64,000 nt of DNA from Macellibacteroides fermentans (GTDB lineage Bacteria > Bacteroidota > Bacteroidia > Bacteroidales > Tannerellaceae), in contig NZ_JACCCY010000004.1 in NCBI RefSeq assembly GCF_013409575.1, forward strand, positions 186,001-250,000, read 5' to 3'. The notes under the pieces are model-generated. The model saw only the letters and a list, made by a program, of their open reading frames with translations. It made no database searches and was not told the DNA's origin. The translations under genes and the position numbers were made by a program. Positions 28,739 through 38,638 of this stretch are shown piece after piece. Within the stretch, counting starts at the first letter, position 1; every line of letters starts with the position of its first letter.

Positions 28739-29563
28739 ATGGGAATACGTAAATTAAAGCCCACAACACCGGGGCAGAGACACAAAGTTATTGGTGCATT
28801 TGATAAAATCACTGCAAGTACACCAGAGAAGTCTCTTGTAACAGGTAAAAGAAGTACTGGTGGTCGTAACAATACCGGTAAGATGACAATGCGTTATCTT
28901 GGAGGTGGTCACAAACAAAAGTACAGATTTATTGATTTCAAGAGAAGCAAAGATGGCATTCCTGCAACAGTTAAGTCAATCGAGTACGATCCCAATCGTA
29001 CATCACGTATTGCACTGTTGTATTATGTAGACGGAGCAAAGAGCTATATCATCGCTCCTAATGGTCTGGAAGTTGGCCAAACAGTGGTTTCAGGTAGCGA
29101 TGCTGCTCCTGAAGTAGGTAATACGCTGCCTCTGCAGAATATTCCTATTGGTACGATTGTTCACAATATTGAATTACGTCCCGGACAAGGGGCTAAGTTA
29201 GTTCGCTCGGCTGGTGCTTTTGCGCAGTTAACTTCGAGAGAAGGTACCTATGCGATCATTAGAATGCCTTCAGGCGAAACTCGCAAAATTCTTGCAGCTT
29301 GTAAAGCTACCATCGGTAGTGTTGGCAATTCAGACCATGGGCTTGAAAAATCAGGTAAGGCCGGTCGTTCTAGATGGCTTGGTCGTCGTCCTCGTAACCG
29401 TGGGGTTGTAATGAACCCAGTTGATCACCCAATGGGTGGTGGTGAAGGACGTGCATCAGGAGGACATCCTAGATCACGTAAAGGCTTATATGCAAAGGGC
29501 TTGAAGACAAGAGCTCCTAAAAAGCATTCTTCAAAGTATATAATTGAAAGAAGAAAGAAGTAA
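28739..29563 (+). CDS. rplB: 50S ribosomal protein L2
   Basis: A 274-residue protein essential for subunit association and peptidyl transferase activity. The conserved [21 protein letters not shown]-like region near residues 220-240 contains the critical histidine. SH3-like and OB folds are recognizable. Its length is close to that of E. coli. It starts 8 bases after rplW. Confidence 0.97.
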   Translation: MGIRKLKPTTPGQRHKVIGAFDKITASTPEKSLVTGKRSTGGRNNTGKMTMRYLGGGHKQKYRFIDFKRSKDGIPATVKSIEYDPNRTSRIALLYYVDGAKSYIIAPNGLEVGQTVVSGSDAAPEVGNTLPLQNIPIGTIVHNIELRPGQGAKLVRSAGAFAQLTSREGTYAIIRMPSGETRKILAACKATIGSVGNSDHGLEKSGKAGRSRWLGRRPRNRGVVMNPVDHPMGGGEGRASGGHPRSRKGLYAKGLKTRAPKKHSSKYIIERRKK

Positions 29564-29583
29564 ACTGATTAATTAAGTAAACT

Positions 29584-29853
29584 ATGAGTCGTTCGCTAAA
29601 AAAAGGCCCGTATATCAATATCAAGCTTGAAAAAAAGGTTTTGACTATGAATGAGTCAGGCAAGAAAGCTGTGGTTAAGACATGGGCAAGAGCTTCAATG
29701 ATTTCGCCTGATTTTGTAGGCCATACTATTGCAGTTCATAATGGAAATAAATTTATTCCTGTTTTTGTTACCGAAAACATGGTTGGTCACAAGTTGGGAG
29801 AATTTTCTCCAACTCGTACTTTCCGTGGTCACTCCGGTGGTAAGAAAAAGTAA
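29584..29853 (+). CDS. rpsS: 30S ribosomal protein S19
   Basis: An 89-residue protein of the 30S head that binds S13 and 16S rRNA. It begins [10 protein letters not shown] and has the [23 protein letters not shown]-type core and [12 protein letters not shown] near the end. It lies 20 bases after rplB; a 51-base gap to rplV follows. Confidence 0.97.
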   Translation: MSRSLKKGPYINIKLEKKVLTMNESGKKAVVKTWARASMISPDFVGHTIAVHNGNKFIPVFVTENMVGHKLGEFSPTRTFRGHSGGKKK

Positions 29854-29904
29854 TATCGGTAGTAACAGGAATTCAGGAATCTGAAAATTAAAAGAATCAA
29901 TAAA

Positions 29905-30315
29905 ATGGGTGCTAGAAAAAGAATATCAGCCGAAGCAAGAAAAGAAGCCCAAAAAACCATGTATTTCGCAAAATTGCGAAATGTGCCAACTTCTCCCCGC
30001 AAGATGCGTCTAGTAGTAGACATGATCCGCGGTATGGAAGTTTTCAGAGCACTTGGTGTTTTGAAGTTTTCTAATAAGGAAGCTTCTGCAAGAGTAGAAA
30101 AATTGCTACGTTCAGCGATTGCAAATTGGGAGCAAAAGAATGAGCGCAAAGCAGAAACAGGAGAACTGTTCGTGTCTTCAATACAGGTAGATTCTGCTAC
30201 AATGTTGAAGAGAATGCGTCCAGCTCCTCAAGGAAGAGGTTATCGTGTTCGTAAACGTTCGAACCATGTTACCTTGTTTGTTGATACACGTAGTACAAAC
30301 GATAGTCAAAATTAA
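29905..30315 (+). CDS. rplV: 50S ribosomal protein L22
   Basis: A 136-residue protein whose beta-hairpin lines the exit tunnel. The core [20 protein letters not shown] and the [21 protein letters not shown] hairpin region are intact. The protein is longer than the E. coli version (110), with an N-terminal basic extension and a short C-terminal tail, common in Bacteroidota. It lies 6 bases before rpsC. Confidence 0.96.
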   Translation: MGARKRISAEARKEAQKTMYFAKLRNVPTSPRKMRLVVDMIRGMEVFRALGVLKFSNKEASARVEKLLRSAIANWEQKNERKAETGELFVSSIQVDSATMLKRMRPAPQGRGYRVRKRSNHVTLFVDTRSTNDSQN

Positions 30316-30321
30316 TTGTAG

Positions 30322-31059
30322 ATGGGACAAAAAGTTAATCCGATTAGTAATCGTTTAGGAATCATCCGTGGATGGGATTCCAACTGGTATGGCGGAAATA
30401 ATTATGGTGAAACACTGTTGGAAGACAGCAAGATCCGTAAATATATGAATGCCCGTCTGGCTAAGGCTAGTGTATCACGTATTGTTATTGAACGTACACT
30501 GAAGTTGATCACAATTACAGTTTGCACATCACGTCCGGGTATTATCATCGGTAAAGGTGGTCAGGAAGTTGATAAGTTGAAAGAGGAGTTGAAGAAAATT
30601 ACTGACAAAGAAGTTCAGATTAACATCTTTGAAGTAAAAAGACCCGAATTGGACGCAGTGATCGTAGCAAACAATATTGCACGTCAGCTTGAAGGTAAAA
30701 TTGCATATCGTCGTGCTATTAAGATGGCTATCGCCTCTACCATGAGAATGGGTGCCGAAGGTATTAAAGTGCAAATCTCTGGTCGTTTGAATGGTGCTGA
30801 AATGGCCCGTTCAGAAATGTATAAAGAAGGAAGAACTCCGTTGCACACTTTTAGAGCAGATATTGATTATGCTTTAGGTGAAGCGTTGACAAAGGTTGGT
30901 TTGATTGGTATTAAAGTTTGGATCTGTCGTGGTGAAGTTTATGGTAAGAGAGATCTTGCTCCTTCATTTACTGCTTCTAAAGATTCAGGTCGCAGAAATG
31001 ACAGCAATACCTCAGGCAACAGAGATAAGAACTTCAAGAGAAAGAAAGCTAATCGTTAA
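30322..31059 (+). CDS. rpsC: 30S ribosomal protein S3
   Basis: A 245-residue protein at the mRNA entry site. It has an N-terminal [14 protein letters not shown], a KH domain with [17 protein letters not shown] and a C-terminal domain ([14 protein letters not shown]). It ends in a basic Asn/Lys/Arg-rich tail ([12 protein letters not shown]). rplP follows after 19 bases. Confidence 0.97.
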   Translation: MGQKVNPISNRLGIIRGWDSNWYGGNNYGETLLEDSKIRKYMNARLAKASVSRIVIERTLKLITITVCTSRPGIIIGKGGQEVDKLKEELKKITDKEVQINIFEVKRPELDAVIVANNIARQLEGKIAYRRAIKMAIASTMRMGAEGIKVQISGRLNGAEMARSEMYKEGRTPLHTFRADIDYALGEALTKVGLIGIKVWICRGEVYGKRDLAPSFTASKDSGRRNDSNTSGNRDKNFKRKKANR

Positions 31060-31078
31060 ACGTTAGAATAAACAAGAG

Positions 31079-31513
31079 ATGTTACAACCTAAAAAAACAA
31101 AGTTCAGAAGACAACAAAAAGGTCGCATGAAGGGCGAAGCTCAGCGTGGAAACCAGTTGTCATTCGGATCATTTGGTATAAAGTCATTGGAGTCCAAGTG
31201 GATTACAGGTCGTCAGATCGAAGCTGCCCGTATTGCTGTAACTCGTTACATGCAACGTCAGGGCCAGGTTTGGGTACGTATTTTCCCAGATAAACCAATT
31301 ACTAAGAAGCCTGCAGAAGTACGTATGGGTAAAGGTAAAGGTTCGCCAGAAGGATTTGTGGCACCTGTTACACCAGGACGTCTTATTTTCGAGATTGAAG
31401 GGGTTCCTTTCGATGTAGCTAAAGAAGCATTGCGCCTTGCAGCTCAAAAGCTTCCGGTTACTACAAAATTTGTAGTAAGACGTGATTATGACTTTCAAAA
31501 TCAAAATGCGTAA
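31079..31513 (+). CDS. rplP: 50S ribosomal protein L16
   Basis: A 144-residue protein at the A-site side of the peptidyl transferase centre. It has [19 protein letters not shown] at the start, the [20 protein letters not shown] core and the [10 protein letters not shown] segment. It is slightly longer than the E. coli protein at the C-terminus. rpmC starts 5 bases later. Confidence 0.97.
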   Translation: MLQPKKTKFRRQQKGRMKGEAQRGNQLSFGSFGIKSLESKWITGRQIEAARIAVTRYMQRQGQVWVRIFPDKPITKKPAEVRMGKGKGSPEGFVAPVTPGRLIFEIEGVPFDVAKEALRLAAQKLPVTTKFVVRRDYDFQNQNA

Positions 31514-31518
31514 TTGTT

Positions 31519-31716
31519 ATGAAGATAGCAGAAATTAAAGAATTAAGCACAAAGGAGTTGATTGAAAGAGTAGATGCTGAAGTAGCAGCTTACGATCAGA
31601 AGAGAATCAATCATACTATTACTCCTGTTGATAATCCTGCTCAGATTAAACAACAACGCAGGACGATTGCGCGCATGAAGTCTGAATTGCGCTACAGAGA
31701 ACTTAATAATAAATAA
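31519..31716 (+). CDS. rpmC: 50S ribosomal protein L29
   Basis: A small 65-residue coiled-coil protein near the tunnel exit. It has the MKIAEIKELSTKELIE start and the QQRRTIARMKSELRYREL second helix. Its length is usual. The stop is 9 bases before the rpsQ ATG. Confidence 0.95.
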   Translation: MKIAEIKELSTKELIERVDAEVAAYDQKRINHTITPVDNPAQIKQQRRTIARMKSELRYRELNNK

Positions 31717-31725
31717 TTGAGCCTG

Positions 31726-31983
31726 ATGGAAACAAGAAATTTAAGAAAAGAAAGAACAGGCGTAGTAGTTAGCAACAAGATGGAAAAAAGCATCACTGTT
31801 GCTGTTAAATGGAAGGAAAAACACCCCATTTACGGAAAGTTCGTTAACAAGACGAAGAAGTACCACGCTCATGACGAAAATAACGAATGTTCAATCGGCG
31901 ATACTGTAAAGGTTATGGAAACTCGTCCATTGAGCAAGACAAAAAGATGGAGATTAGTACAAATAATCGAAAGAGCGAAGTAA
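31726..31983 (+). CDS. rpsQ: 30S ribosomal protein S17
   Basis: An 85-residue OB-fold protein that binds helix 11 of 16S r[22 protein letters not shown] at the start and the [24 protein letters not shown]-type region are diagnostic. A TTG at 31717 is in frame, but ATG at 31726 gives the standard N-terminus and is preferred. Confidence 0.96.
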   Translation: METRNLRKERTGVVVSNKMEKSITVAVKWKEKHPIYGKFVNKTKKYHAHDENNECSIGDTVKVMETRPLSKTKRWRLVQIIERAK

Positions 31984-31984
31984 G

Positions 31985-32350
31985 ATGATACAACAAGAAT
32001 CAAGACTAGTAGTTTGTGATAACAGTGGCGCAAAAGAAGCTCTTTGTATCCGTGTTTTGGGTGGTACAAGAAAGCGTTATGCCTCTGTTGGTGACGTGAT
32101 TGTAGTGGCAATCAAAAGCGTTATACCTTCAAGTGATGTAAAGAAAGGTGCAGTTTCAAAAGCTATCATCGTTCGTACAAAGAAGGAAATTCGTCGCCAG
32201 GATGGTTCATACATCCGCTTTGATGACAACGCATGTGTTTTGTTAAATGCCGGTGGTGATATTCGCGGAAGTCGTATTTTTGGTCCGGTAGCTAGAGAGC
32301 TTCGTGCAGCTAATATGAAAATTGTTTCACTTGCTCCGGAAGTACTTTAA
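31985..32350 (+). CDS. rplN: 50S ribosomal protein L14
   Basis: A 121-residue protein at the subunit interface. It begins [19 protein letters not shown] and contains [12 protein letters not shown]-like strands ([15 protein letters not shown]) and the [13 protein letters not shown] signature. It starts 1 base after the rpsQ stop, indicating coupling. Confidence 0.97.
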   Translation: MIQQESRLVVCDNSGAKEALCIRVLGGTRKRYASVGDVIVVAIKSVIPSSDVKKGAVSKAIIVRTKKEIRRQDGSYIRFDDNACVLLNAGGDIRGSRIFGPVARELRAANMKIVSLAPEVL

Positions 32351-32369
32351 TTCAGTAAAACTGTAAGTA

Positions 32370-32690
32370 ATGAGTAAATTACATATTAAAAAAGGCGATA
32401 TAGTATTTGTTAATACTGGCGAAGACAAAGGTAAGACTGGTCGCGTGCTACAAGTTCTTGTAGCAGATCAGCGCGCCGTTGTAGAAGGTGTTAATATGGT
32501 GTCAAAGCATACCAAGCCTAATGCAAAGAATCCGCAAGGAGGAATTGAAAAGAAAGAAGCACCCATTCATATTTCGAATTTGAATGTAGTAGATCCAAAG
32601 TCTGGTAAAGCTACACGTATCGGTCGTAAGTTGAATGCTGAAGGCTCTTTAGTTCGTTATTCAAAAAAATCAGGGGAGGAAATTAAATAA
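32370..32690 (+). CDS. rplX: 50S ribosomal protein L24
   Basis: A 106-residue assembly-initiating protein. It has a KOW motif, [21 protein letters not shown], and the conserved [18 protein letters not shown] segment. Its stop overlaps the rplE start (TAATG). Confidence 0.97.
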   Translation: MSKLHIKKGDIVFVNTGEDKGKTGRVLQVLVADQRAVVEGVNMVSKHTKPNAKNPQGGIEKKEAPIHISNLNVVDPKSGKATRIGRKLNAEGSLVRYSKKSGEEIK

Positions 32691-33247
32691 TGAGCAATAC
32701 TGCCAATCTTAAAAAAGAATATCAGGATCGTGTTGTTCCTGCTTTGATGAAGGAATTTGAATACAAATCTGTAATGCAGGTTCCTGTTTTGAAGAAGATT
32801 GTTATCAACCAGGGCTTAGGTATGGCTTCTGCTGATAAGAAGATTATTGATATCGCTATCAGCGAACTGACTACTATTACAGGTCAGAAAGCGGTTGCTA
32901 CTGTATCAAAGAAAGATATTTCTAACTTTAAACTTCGTAAGAAAATGCCTATCGGTGTAATGGTAACATTACGTCGTGAGCAGATGTATGAGTTCCTTGA
33001 AAGACTTGTACGTATTGCTTTGCCACGTATCCGTGACTTCAAGGGTATCGAAAGCAAGTTTGATGGAAGAGGTAATTATACATTGGGTATTCAGGAGCAA
33101 ATTATTTTCCCTGAAATAAATATCGATAGTATTACCAAAATATTGGGAATGAATATTACCTTTGTAACTTCTGCGAAAACAGATGAAGAAGGGTATGCTC
33201 TGTTGAGAGAATTTGGGTTGCCTTTTAAAAATATTAAAAAAGATTAA
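32690..33247 (+). CDS. rplE: 50S ribosomal protein L5
   Basis: A 185-residue protein that binds 5S rRNA and contacts tRNA in the P site. It has [31 protein letters not shown] and the [18 protein letters not shown] signature. It is translationally coupled to rplX and 6 bases before rpsN. Confidence 0.97.
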   Translation: MSNTANLKKEYQDRVVPALMKEFEYKSVMQVPVLKKIVINQGLGMASADKKIIDIAISELTTITGQKAVATVSKKDISNFKLRKKMPIGVMVTLRREQMYEFLERLVRIALPRIRDFKGIESKFDGRGNYTLGIQEQIIFPEINIDSITKILGMNITFVTSAKTDEEGYALLREFGLPFKNIKKD

Positions 33248-33253
33248 GTAGTT

Positions 33254-33523
33254 ATGGCTAAAGAATCAATGAAGGCCCGCGAGGTTAAAAGAGCGAAGCT
33301 TGTTGCGAAATATGCCGCTAAAAGAGCTGAACTTAAGGCTGCTGGCGACTATGAAGGTTTGCAAGCTTTACCCAAAAATGCTTCACCTGTACGTTTGCAC
33401 AACCGTTGCAAACTAACAGGACGTCCGAAAGGCTATGTACGCCAGTTCGGCATTTCGCGTATTCAATTCCGCGAAATGGCATCAAATGGTTTAATCCCTG
33501 GTGTAAAGAAAGCAAGTTGGTAA
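33254..33523 (+). CDS. rpsN: 30S ribosomal protein S14 (zinc-free form)
   Basis: An 89-residue protein of the 30S head. The C-terminal half ([19 protein letters not shown]) is the S14 signature. It is the longer type without the paired CxxC zinc site: only one cysteine is present in this region. It therefore does not need zinc, like L36 in the same cluster. A 57-base gap to rpsH follows with no clear structure. Confidence 0.96.
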   Translation: MAKESMKAREVKRAKLVAKYAAKRAELKAAGDYEGLQALPKNASPVRLHNRCKLTGRPKGYVRQFGISRIQFREMASNGLIPGVKKASW

Positions 33524-33580
33524 GAATTTTTTTAGTTTAAATATTGTCCGGGAGTCCGGATCAATTTAATTATTTATTAT

Positions 33581-33976
33581 ATGACAGATCCTATTGCAGA
33601 TTATTTGACAAGATTGCGTAATGCAATCAAAGCCAAGCACAGAGTCGTAGAAGTGCCGGCGTCAAATTTAAAAAAAGAGATCACTAAGATTCTTTTTGAC
33701 AAGGGCTACATTCTTAATTTTAAGTTTGTAGAAGAAGGTCCTCAAGGCACAATTAAAATTGCCTTGAAGTATGACCCCGTAAACAAAGTAAATGCTATTA
33801 AGAAACTCGAAAGAGTTTCTTCTCCGGGTTTACGTAGGTACACTGGTTACAAGGAAATGCCAAGAGTATTGAATGGTTTAGGTATTGCTGTTCTTTCTAC
33901 TTCTAAAGGTGTTATGACAGACAAAGAAGCCCGCGATCTTAAGATTGGTGGTGAAGTTTTATGTTATGTTTATTAA
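33581..33976 (+). CDS. rpsH: 30S ribosomal protein S8
   Basis: A 131-residue primary binding protein of the 16S central domain. It begins MTDPIADYLTRLRNAIKA and has the C-terminal STSKGVMTDKEARDLKIGGEVLCYVY-type region. In E. coli S8 represses the spc operon by binding the rplE region; no equivalent site was identified. Confidence 0.97.
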   Translation: MTDPIADYLTRLRNAIKAKHRVVEVPASNLKKEITKILFDKGYILNFKFVEEGPQGTIKIALKYDPVNKVNAIKKLERVSSPGLRRYTGYKEMPRVLNGLGIAVLSTSKGVMTDKEARDLKIGGEVLCYVY

Positions 33977-33993
33977 TTTAGGAGGAAAGTAGA

Positions 33994-34545
33994 ATGTCAA
34001 GAATAGGAAAATTACCAATCCACGTACCAGCCGGTGTTACTGTTACTATCAAGGATTCTGTAGTGACTGTTAAAGGTCCTAAAGGTGAGCTTGTTCAAGC
34101 TGTTAACCCTGCTATCGAAGTATCTTTCGAAGCTGGTGTCCTAACGTTAACAAGACCGACCGAAAGTAAAGAACATCGTGCTATGCACGGTCTGTATCGT
34201 TCATTAATCAACAACATGGTTCTGGGTGTATCCGAAGGTTACAAAAAAGAACTTGAACTTGTAGGTGTTGGTTATCGTGTATCTAACGCAGGCCAGTTGT
34301 TAGACCTTTCATTAGGTTTCACTCACAATATTTACTTACAGTTACCTGCAGAAATTAAGGTTGAAACCAAATCAGAGAGAAATAAGAATCCTCTTATTAT
34401 CCTTGAATCGGCTGACAAACAATTACTAGGTCAAGTATGTGCAAAGATTCGCTCATTCCGTATGCCAGAGCCATATAAGGGTAAAGGTATCAAGTTTGTA
34501 GGTGAAGAAATCCGCAGAAAGTCTGGAAAGTCAGCAGGTAAGTAA
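33994..34545 (+). CDS. rplF: 50S ribosomal protein L6
   Basis: A 183-residue two-domain protein near the factor-binding site. It begins MSRIGKLPIHVPAGV and has the C-terminal PEPYKGKGIKFVGEEIRRKSGKS-type signature. A strong AGGAGG Shine-Dalgarno sequence lies at 33980-33985, 8 bases before the ATG, which is uncommon in this phylum. Confidence 0.97.
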   Translation: MSRIGKLPIHVPAGVTVTIKDSVVTVKGPKGELVQAVNPAIEVSFEAGVLTLTRPTESKEHRAMHGLYRSLINNMVLGVSEGYKKELELVGVGYRVSNAGQLLDLSLGFTHNIYLQLPAEIKVETKSERNKNPLIILESADKQLLGQVCAKIRSFRMPEPYKGKGIKFVGEEIRRKSGKSAGK

Positions 34546-34566
34546 TTTACGTAAACTGAAATTATT

Positions 34567-34911
34567 ATGACAACGAAGGTAGATAGAAGATTAAAGATAA
34601 AACGAAGCGTACGCAGCAAGATCTCTGGAACTGCAGAGCGTCCACGCTTGACTGTGTTTAGAAGCAACAAGCAGATCTATGCACAGGTAATTGACGATAC
34701 AACAGGCCGTACACTGGCTGCTGCTTCATCTTTGAAGATCGAAGACAAAGCTCCTAAGAAGGAGATTGCAGCTAAGGTAGGCGAGCAAATTGCCAAGAGC
34801 GCTCAGGAAGCTGGTGTTCAGGCAGTTGTTTTTGACCGTAATGGTTACCTGTATCATGGGAGAATTAAAGAATTAGCAGATGCTGCTCGTAACGGCGGCC
34901 TTAAATTTTAA
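34567..34911 (+). CDS. rplR: 50S ribosomal protein L18
   Basis: A 114-residue 5S rRNA-binding protein. It has a basic N-terminus ([16 protein letters not shown]), then [20 protein letters not shown] and the C-terminal [20 protein letters not shown] signature. Its length is normal. rpsE follows after 5 bases. Confidence 0.97.
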   Translation: MTTKVDRRLKIKRSVRSKISGTAERPRLTVFRSNKQIYAQVIDDTTGRTLAAASSLKIEDKAPKKEIAAKVGEQIAKSAQEAGVQAVVFDRNGYLYHGRIKELADAARNGGLKF

Positions 34912-34916
34912 TTAAG

Positions 34917-35435
34917 ATGGCAGGAGTTAATAATAGAGTAAAATCGACCAACGACTTAGAGTTGAAGGATAGATTAGTTGCAATTAACCGTGTTACAAAA
35001 GTAACCAAAGGTGGACGTACTTTTAGTTTTGCTGCTATTGTAGTAGTTGGAAACGAAGATGGTATCGTTGGCTGGGGCTTAGGTAAGGCTGGTGAAGTAA
35101 CGACAGCGATTGCTAAAGGTGTAGAAGCTGCTAAGAAAAATTTAATCAAGGTTCCAGTTCACAAGGGTACTATTCCTCACGAACAACTTGCTAAATTTGG
35201 TGGTGCAGAAGTTCTTATCAAACCGGCATCTCATGGTACCGGAGTTAAGGCTGGTGGTGCTATGCGTGCAGTACTTGAGAGTGTTGGTATTACCGACGTT
35301 TTGGCTAAATCAAAAGGATCTTCAAACCCTCACAACCTTGTGAAAGCAACTATTGCTGCACTTGGCGAGTTGAGAAGTCCGTTTACTGTAGCTCAGAACA
35401 GAGGTATCTCAGTTGAAAAAGTGTTCAGAGGTTAA
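34917..35435 (+). CDS. rpsE: 30S ribosomal protein S5
   Basis: A 172-residue protein important for fidelity and mRNA unwinding at the entry channel. It has [21 protein letters not shown], the [10 protein letters not shown] loop and the [19 protein letters not shown]-like region. No spectinomycin-type change can be judged with certainty. rpmD follows after a good Shine-Dalgarno sequence. Confidence 0.97.
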   Translation: MAGVNNRVKSTNDLELKDRLVAINRVTKVTKGGRTFSFAAIVVVGNEDGIVGWGLGKAGEVTTAIAKGVEAAKKNLIKVPVHKGTIPHEQLAKFGGAEVLIKPASHGTGVKAGGAMRAVLESVGITDVLAKSKGSSNPHNLVKATIAALGELRSPFTVAQNRGISVEKVFRG

Positions 35436-35452
35436 ATAAGGGAGGTATAATT

Positions 35453-35629
35453 ATGGCGACTATAAAGATTAAACAAGTAAAAAGCAGAATTAAATGCCCT
35501 AAAGTACAGAAACTGACACTTGATGCACTAGGCCTTAGAAAATTGAACCGCGTTGTAGAACACGAAGCTACTCCGGCAATTCTTGGTATGGTAGAGAAAG
35601 TGAAACATTTGGTTTCTGTAGAAAAGTAA
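35453..35629 (+). CDS. rpmD: 50S ribosomal protein L30
   Basis: A small 58-residue protein starting with MATIKIKQVKSRI, with the LDALGLRKLNR core and the C-terminal ILGMVEKVKHLVSVE strand, normal for L30. A GGGAGGT Shine-Dalgarno sequence at 35440-35446 lies 6 bases before the ATG. It sits between rpsE and rplO as in the classic spc order. Confidence 0.95.
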   Translation: MATIKIKQVKSRIKCPKVQKLTLDALGLRKLNRVVEHEATPAILGMVEKVKHLVSVEK

Positions 35630-35660
35630 TAATTGGTTTAAAAAAAATAAATTATACAAA

Positions 35661-36107
35661 ATGAATTTATCAAATTTAAAACCTGCTGAAGGATCTACCA
35701 AGGTAAGAAAAAGAATCGGGCGTGGTCCGGGTTCAGGATTAGGTGGTACTTCAACACGCGGACACAAAGGAGCTAAATCTCGTTCTGGTTATTCCAGAAA
35801 GGTTGGTTTCGAAGGAGGTCAAATGCCTATTCAGAGACGTTTACCTAAATTTGGCTTCAAGAATATTAACCGTGTAGAATATAAGGCGATCAACCTGGAT
35901 ACTTTGCAACAATTGGCAGAAGCTCAACAGCTTGTTAAAATTGGTGTGGAAGAACTAATTGCCGCTGGTTTTATTTCTAAATCACAGTTGGTTAAAATTC
36001 TTGGAAAAGGTGAATTAACTGCAAAGATTGATGTTGAAGCACACGCTTTCTCAAAAACTGCAGAAACAGCCATCCAAGCCTTAGGTGGAAATGTTGTTAA
36101 AATCTAA
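35661..36107 (+). CDS. rplO: 50S ribosomal protein L15
   Basis: A 148-residue late assembly protein. It has LSNLKPAEGSTKVRKRIGRG, then a Gly/Arg-rich segment (GSGLGGTSTRGHKGAKSRSG) and a C-terminal globular region. It is 3 bases upstream of secY. Confidence 0.97.
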   Translation: MNLSNLKPAEGSTKVRKRIGRGPGSGLGGTSTRGHKGAKSRSGYSRKVGFEGGQMPIQRRLPKFGFKNINRVEYKAINLDTLQQLAEAQQLVKIGVEELIAAGFISKSQLVKILGKGELTAKIDVEAHAFSKTAETAIQALGGNVVKI

Positions 36108-36110
36108 GCT

Positions 36111-37451
36111 ATGAGAGCAATAGATACAATAAAAAATATCTGGAAGATAGAGGATCTGAGAAATCGGATCCTCACCACTCTTTTATTAGTAATGGTATAT
36201 CGTTTTGGTACGTATGTTGTTATTCCAGGTGTTGATCCCAAAGCATTAACCGCTTTGCAGGAGCAGACAAGGGGCGGATTATTAGCACTTCTTGATATGT
36301 TTTCAGGAGGTGCCTTTGCCAATGCATCTATTTTTGCATTAGGTATCATGCCATATATCTCCGCTTCCATTGTTATGCAGTTGTTAGCCATCGCAGTTCC
36401 CTCTTTCCAGAAACTTCAACGTGAAGGCGAGAGTGGCCGTCGGAAAATTAATCAGTGGACCCGTTACCTAACAGTAGCTATCCTTTTGTTCCAAGGTCCT
36501 ACGTATCTTGTGAACCTAAGTGTACAGCTTAAAGCTGTAGGCGCCGCTTTACCAGCTGGTTTCTTTTTTACTATTTATAGTACTATTATTCTTGCTGCAG
36601 GAAGTATGTTTGTCTTGTGGCTGGGAGAGAAAATCACAGATAAAGGTGTAGGTAATGGTATTTCATTCATTATCCTCGTTGGTATTATAGCTCGTCTTCC
36701 TCACTCATTGTTCCAGGAATTTATCTCCAGAACAACTGAAAAGACAGGAGGACTTGTAATGTTCTTATTTGAAATGTTGTTCCTTTTGCTTGTTATTGCA
36801 GGTGCTATTTTATTGGTACAAGGTACTCGTAAAGTTCCCGTACAGTATGCAAAAAGAATTATCGGTAATAAACAATATGGTGGTGCAAGACAGTATATCC
36901 CTTTAAAGGTTAATGCTGCAAACGTTATGCCAATCATCTTCGCACAGGCAATTATGTTTATTCCAATTTCAATTGTTGGTTTTGCAAGCAATCAGGAATC
37001 AAGTGGTTTCTTGGCTGCTTTTATGGATAATACAGGATTTTGGTACAACTTTGTATTTGCAGTGTTGATCATTCTCTTTACGTATTTCTATACGGCAATC
37101 ACCATCAATCCAACGCAAATGGCTGATGATTTGAAGAGAAATAATGGGTTTATTCCAGGCGTTAAACCGGGTAAACATACTAAAGACTATCTTGATACCA
37201 TTATGGACCGTATTACTTTACCTGGCGCATTTTTCCTTGCATTGGTAGCTATCATGCCTGCTTTTGCGAGATTGGCAGGTGTAAGTATGGAATTCTCCCA
37301 ATTCTTTGGAGGAACATCTTTGTTGATTTTGGTTGGTGTTGTGTTAGATACACTACAGCAAGTTGAAAGTCATTTGTTGATGCGTCATTACGACGGATTA
37401 TTAAAATCAGGAAGAATTAAAGGACGTTCAGGCTCAGTAGCCGCTTATTAG
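36111..37451 (+). CDS. secY: Preprotein translocase subunit SecY
   Basis: A 446-residue channel subunit of the SecYEG translocon with about ten transmembrane helices. It has the LLALLDMFSGGAFANASIFALGIMPYI-type signature, ISASIVMQLL, and GARQYIPLKVNAANVMPIIFA in the second half. It is required for export of all signal-peptide proteins in this window. It lies between rplO (3 bases) and map (3 bases). Confidence 0.97.
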   Translation: MRAIDTIKNIWKIEDLRNRILTTLLLVMVYRFGTYVVIPGVDPKALTALQEQTRGGLLALLDMFSGGAFANASIFALGIMPYISASIVMQLLAIAVPSFQKLQREGESGRRKINQWTRYLTVAILLFQGPTYLVNLSVQLKAVGAALPAGFFFTIYSTIILAAGSMFVLWLGEKITDKGVGNGISFIILVGIIARLPHSLFQEFISRTTEKTGGLVMFLFEMLFLLLVIAGAILLVQGTRKVPVQYAKRIIGNKQYGGARQYIPLKVNAANVMPIIFAQAIMFIPISIVGFASNQESSGFLAAFMDNTGFWYNFVFAVLIILFTYFYTAITINPTQMADDLKRNNGFIPGVKPGKHTKDYLDTIMDRITLPGAFFLALVAIMPAFARLAGVSMEFSQFFGGTSLLILVGVVLDTLQQVESHLLMRHYDGLLKSGRIKGRSGSVAAY

Positions 37452-37454
37452 TAA

Positions 37455-38240
37455 ATGATCTATTTAAAGACAGACGAAGAAATTGAGTTGATGCGTGTGG
37501 CCAATCAACTGGTAGGTAAGACACTTGGTGAATTAGCCAAGCATGTTGCCCCCGGGGTCACAACGCTGCAACTTGATAAGATAGCCGAGGAATTCATTAG
37601 GGATAATGGTGCAACTCCGGCATTTCTTGGATACGGAGGATTTCCAAATTCGATCTGCGCTTCGGTTAACGAACATGTTGTACATGGTATCCCTTCATCA
37701 AAAGTTATTTTGAGAGATGGAGATATTATTTCGATTGACTGCGGTACGCATATCAACGGATTTACAGGAGATTCGGCTTACACATTTTGTGTAGGAGAAG
37801 TATCCCCCGAGGTAAGACACTTGTTGAAAACAACGAAAGAATCCCTTTATAAAGGAATTGAAACGGCTGTTGATGGCAAACGTGTAGGTGATATTGCAAA
37901 TGCTATTCAGACGTATTGTGAAACCCGTAATTATTCTGTTGTACGTGAATTGGTAGGACATGGATGCGGGAGGAACATGCACGAAGAACCGGAAGTTCCA
38001 AATTATGGACGTCGTGGTTGCGGACCACTTTTAAGAAGTGGAATGTGTATCTGCATAGAACCTATGATTAATCTTGGGAGTAAAAATGTTGTTTTTGAAA
38101 ATGATGGATGGACCGTACGGACGAAAGACCGTAAACCATCGGCTCATTTCGAACATTGCATCGCAATTCGTCCTGACGGACCTGATATTTTGTCTTCGTT
38201 TAAATTTATTGAAGAAGTACTAGGAGATAACGCAATTTAA
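37455..38240 (+). CDS. map: Methionine aminopeptidase, type I
   Basis: A 261-residue enzyme that removes N-terminal methionine. The dinuclear metal ligands are present: two aspartates in DCGTHINGFTGDSAY, His in VGHGCGRNMHEEP, and glutamates in CIEPMI and FEHCIAI. The substrate-contacting histidine is in HVVHGIPS. It is cytosolic and placed between secY and infA. Confidence 0.97.
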   Translation: MIYLKTDEEIELMRVANQLVGKTLGELAKHVAPGVTTLQLDKIAEEFIRDNGATPAFLGYGGFPNSICASVNEHVVHGIPSSKVILRDGDIISIDCGTHINGFTGDSAYTFCVGEVSPEVRHLLKTTKESLYKGIETAVDGKRVGDIANAIQTYCETRNYSVVRELVGHGCGRNMHEEPEVPNYGRRGCGPLLRSGMCICIEPMINLGSKNVVFENDGWTVRTKDRKPSAHFEHCIAIRPDGPDILSSFKFIEEVLGDNAI

Positions 38241-38255
38241 TCTAATTGAATTTAT

Positions 38256-38474
38256 ATGGCTAAACAGTCAGCAATCGAACAGGATGGAGTTATTATTGAA
38301 GCATTGTCTAATGCAATGTTTCGAGTAGAATTGGAGAACGGACATGAAATTACTGCTCATATCTCAGGAAAGATGCGTATGCATTACATTAAAATTCTTC
38401 CCGGTGATAAAGTAAGAGTTGAAATGTCTCCGTATGATTTATCGAAAGGTAGAATTGCTTTTAGGTACAAATAA
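38256..38474 (+). CDS. infA: Translation initiation factor IF-1
   Basis: A 72-residue OB-fold factor that blocks the 30S A site during initiation. It has [21 protein letters not shown] and [19 protein letters not shown], with the C-terminal [12 protein letters not shown]. The length is exactly typical. rpmJ starts 12 bases after its stop. Confidence 0.97.
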   Translation: MAKQSAIEQDGVIIEALSNAMFRVELENGHEITAHISGKMRMHYIKILPGDKVRVEMSPYDLSKGRIAFRYK

Positions 38475-38486
38475 AAAAAACAAGAT

Positions 38487-38603
38487 ATGAAAGTAAGAGC
38501 ATCTTTAAAGAAGCGCACCGCAGAATGCAAAATTGTAAGAAGAAAAGGTCGCTTGTATGTAATTAACAAGAAAAACCCGAAGTTTAAACAACGTCAGGGA
38601 TAA
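38487..38603 (+). CDS. rpmJ: 50S ribosomal protein L36 (zinc-free form)
   Basis: A 38-residue protein, [11 protein letters not shown] at the start and NPKFKQRQG at the end. Only one (Cys14) of the four Cys/Cys/Cys/His zinc ligands of classical L36 remains; the others are replaced by Thr, Asn and Phe. It is therefore a zinc-independent type, usual in Bacteroidota. It lies between infA and rpsM. Confidence 0.95.
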   Translation: MKVRASLKKRTAECKIVRRKGRLYVINKKNPKFKQRQG

Positions 38604-38638
38604 TTTATTAATTTTGCACAATAATTTTAGTAAGTAAT

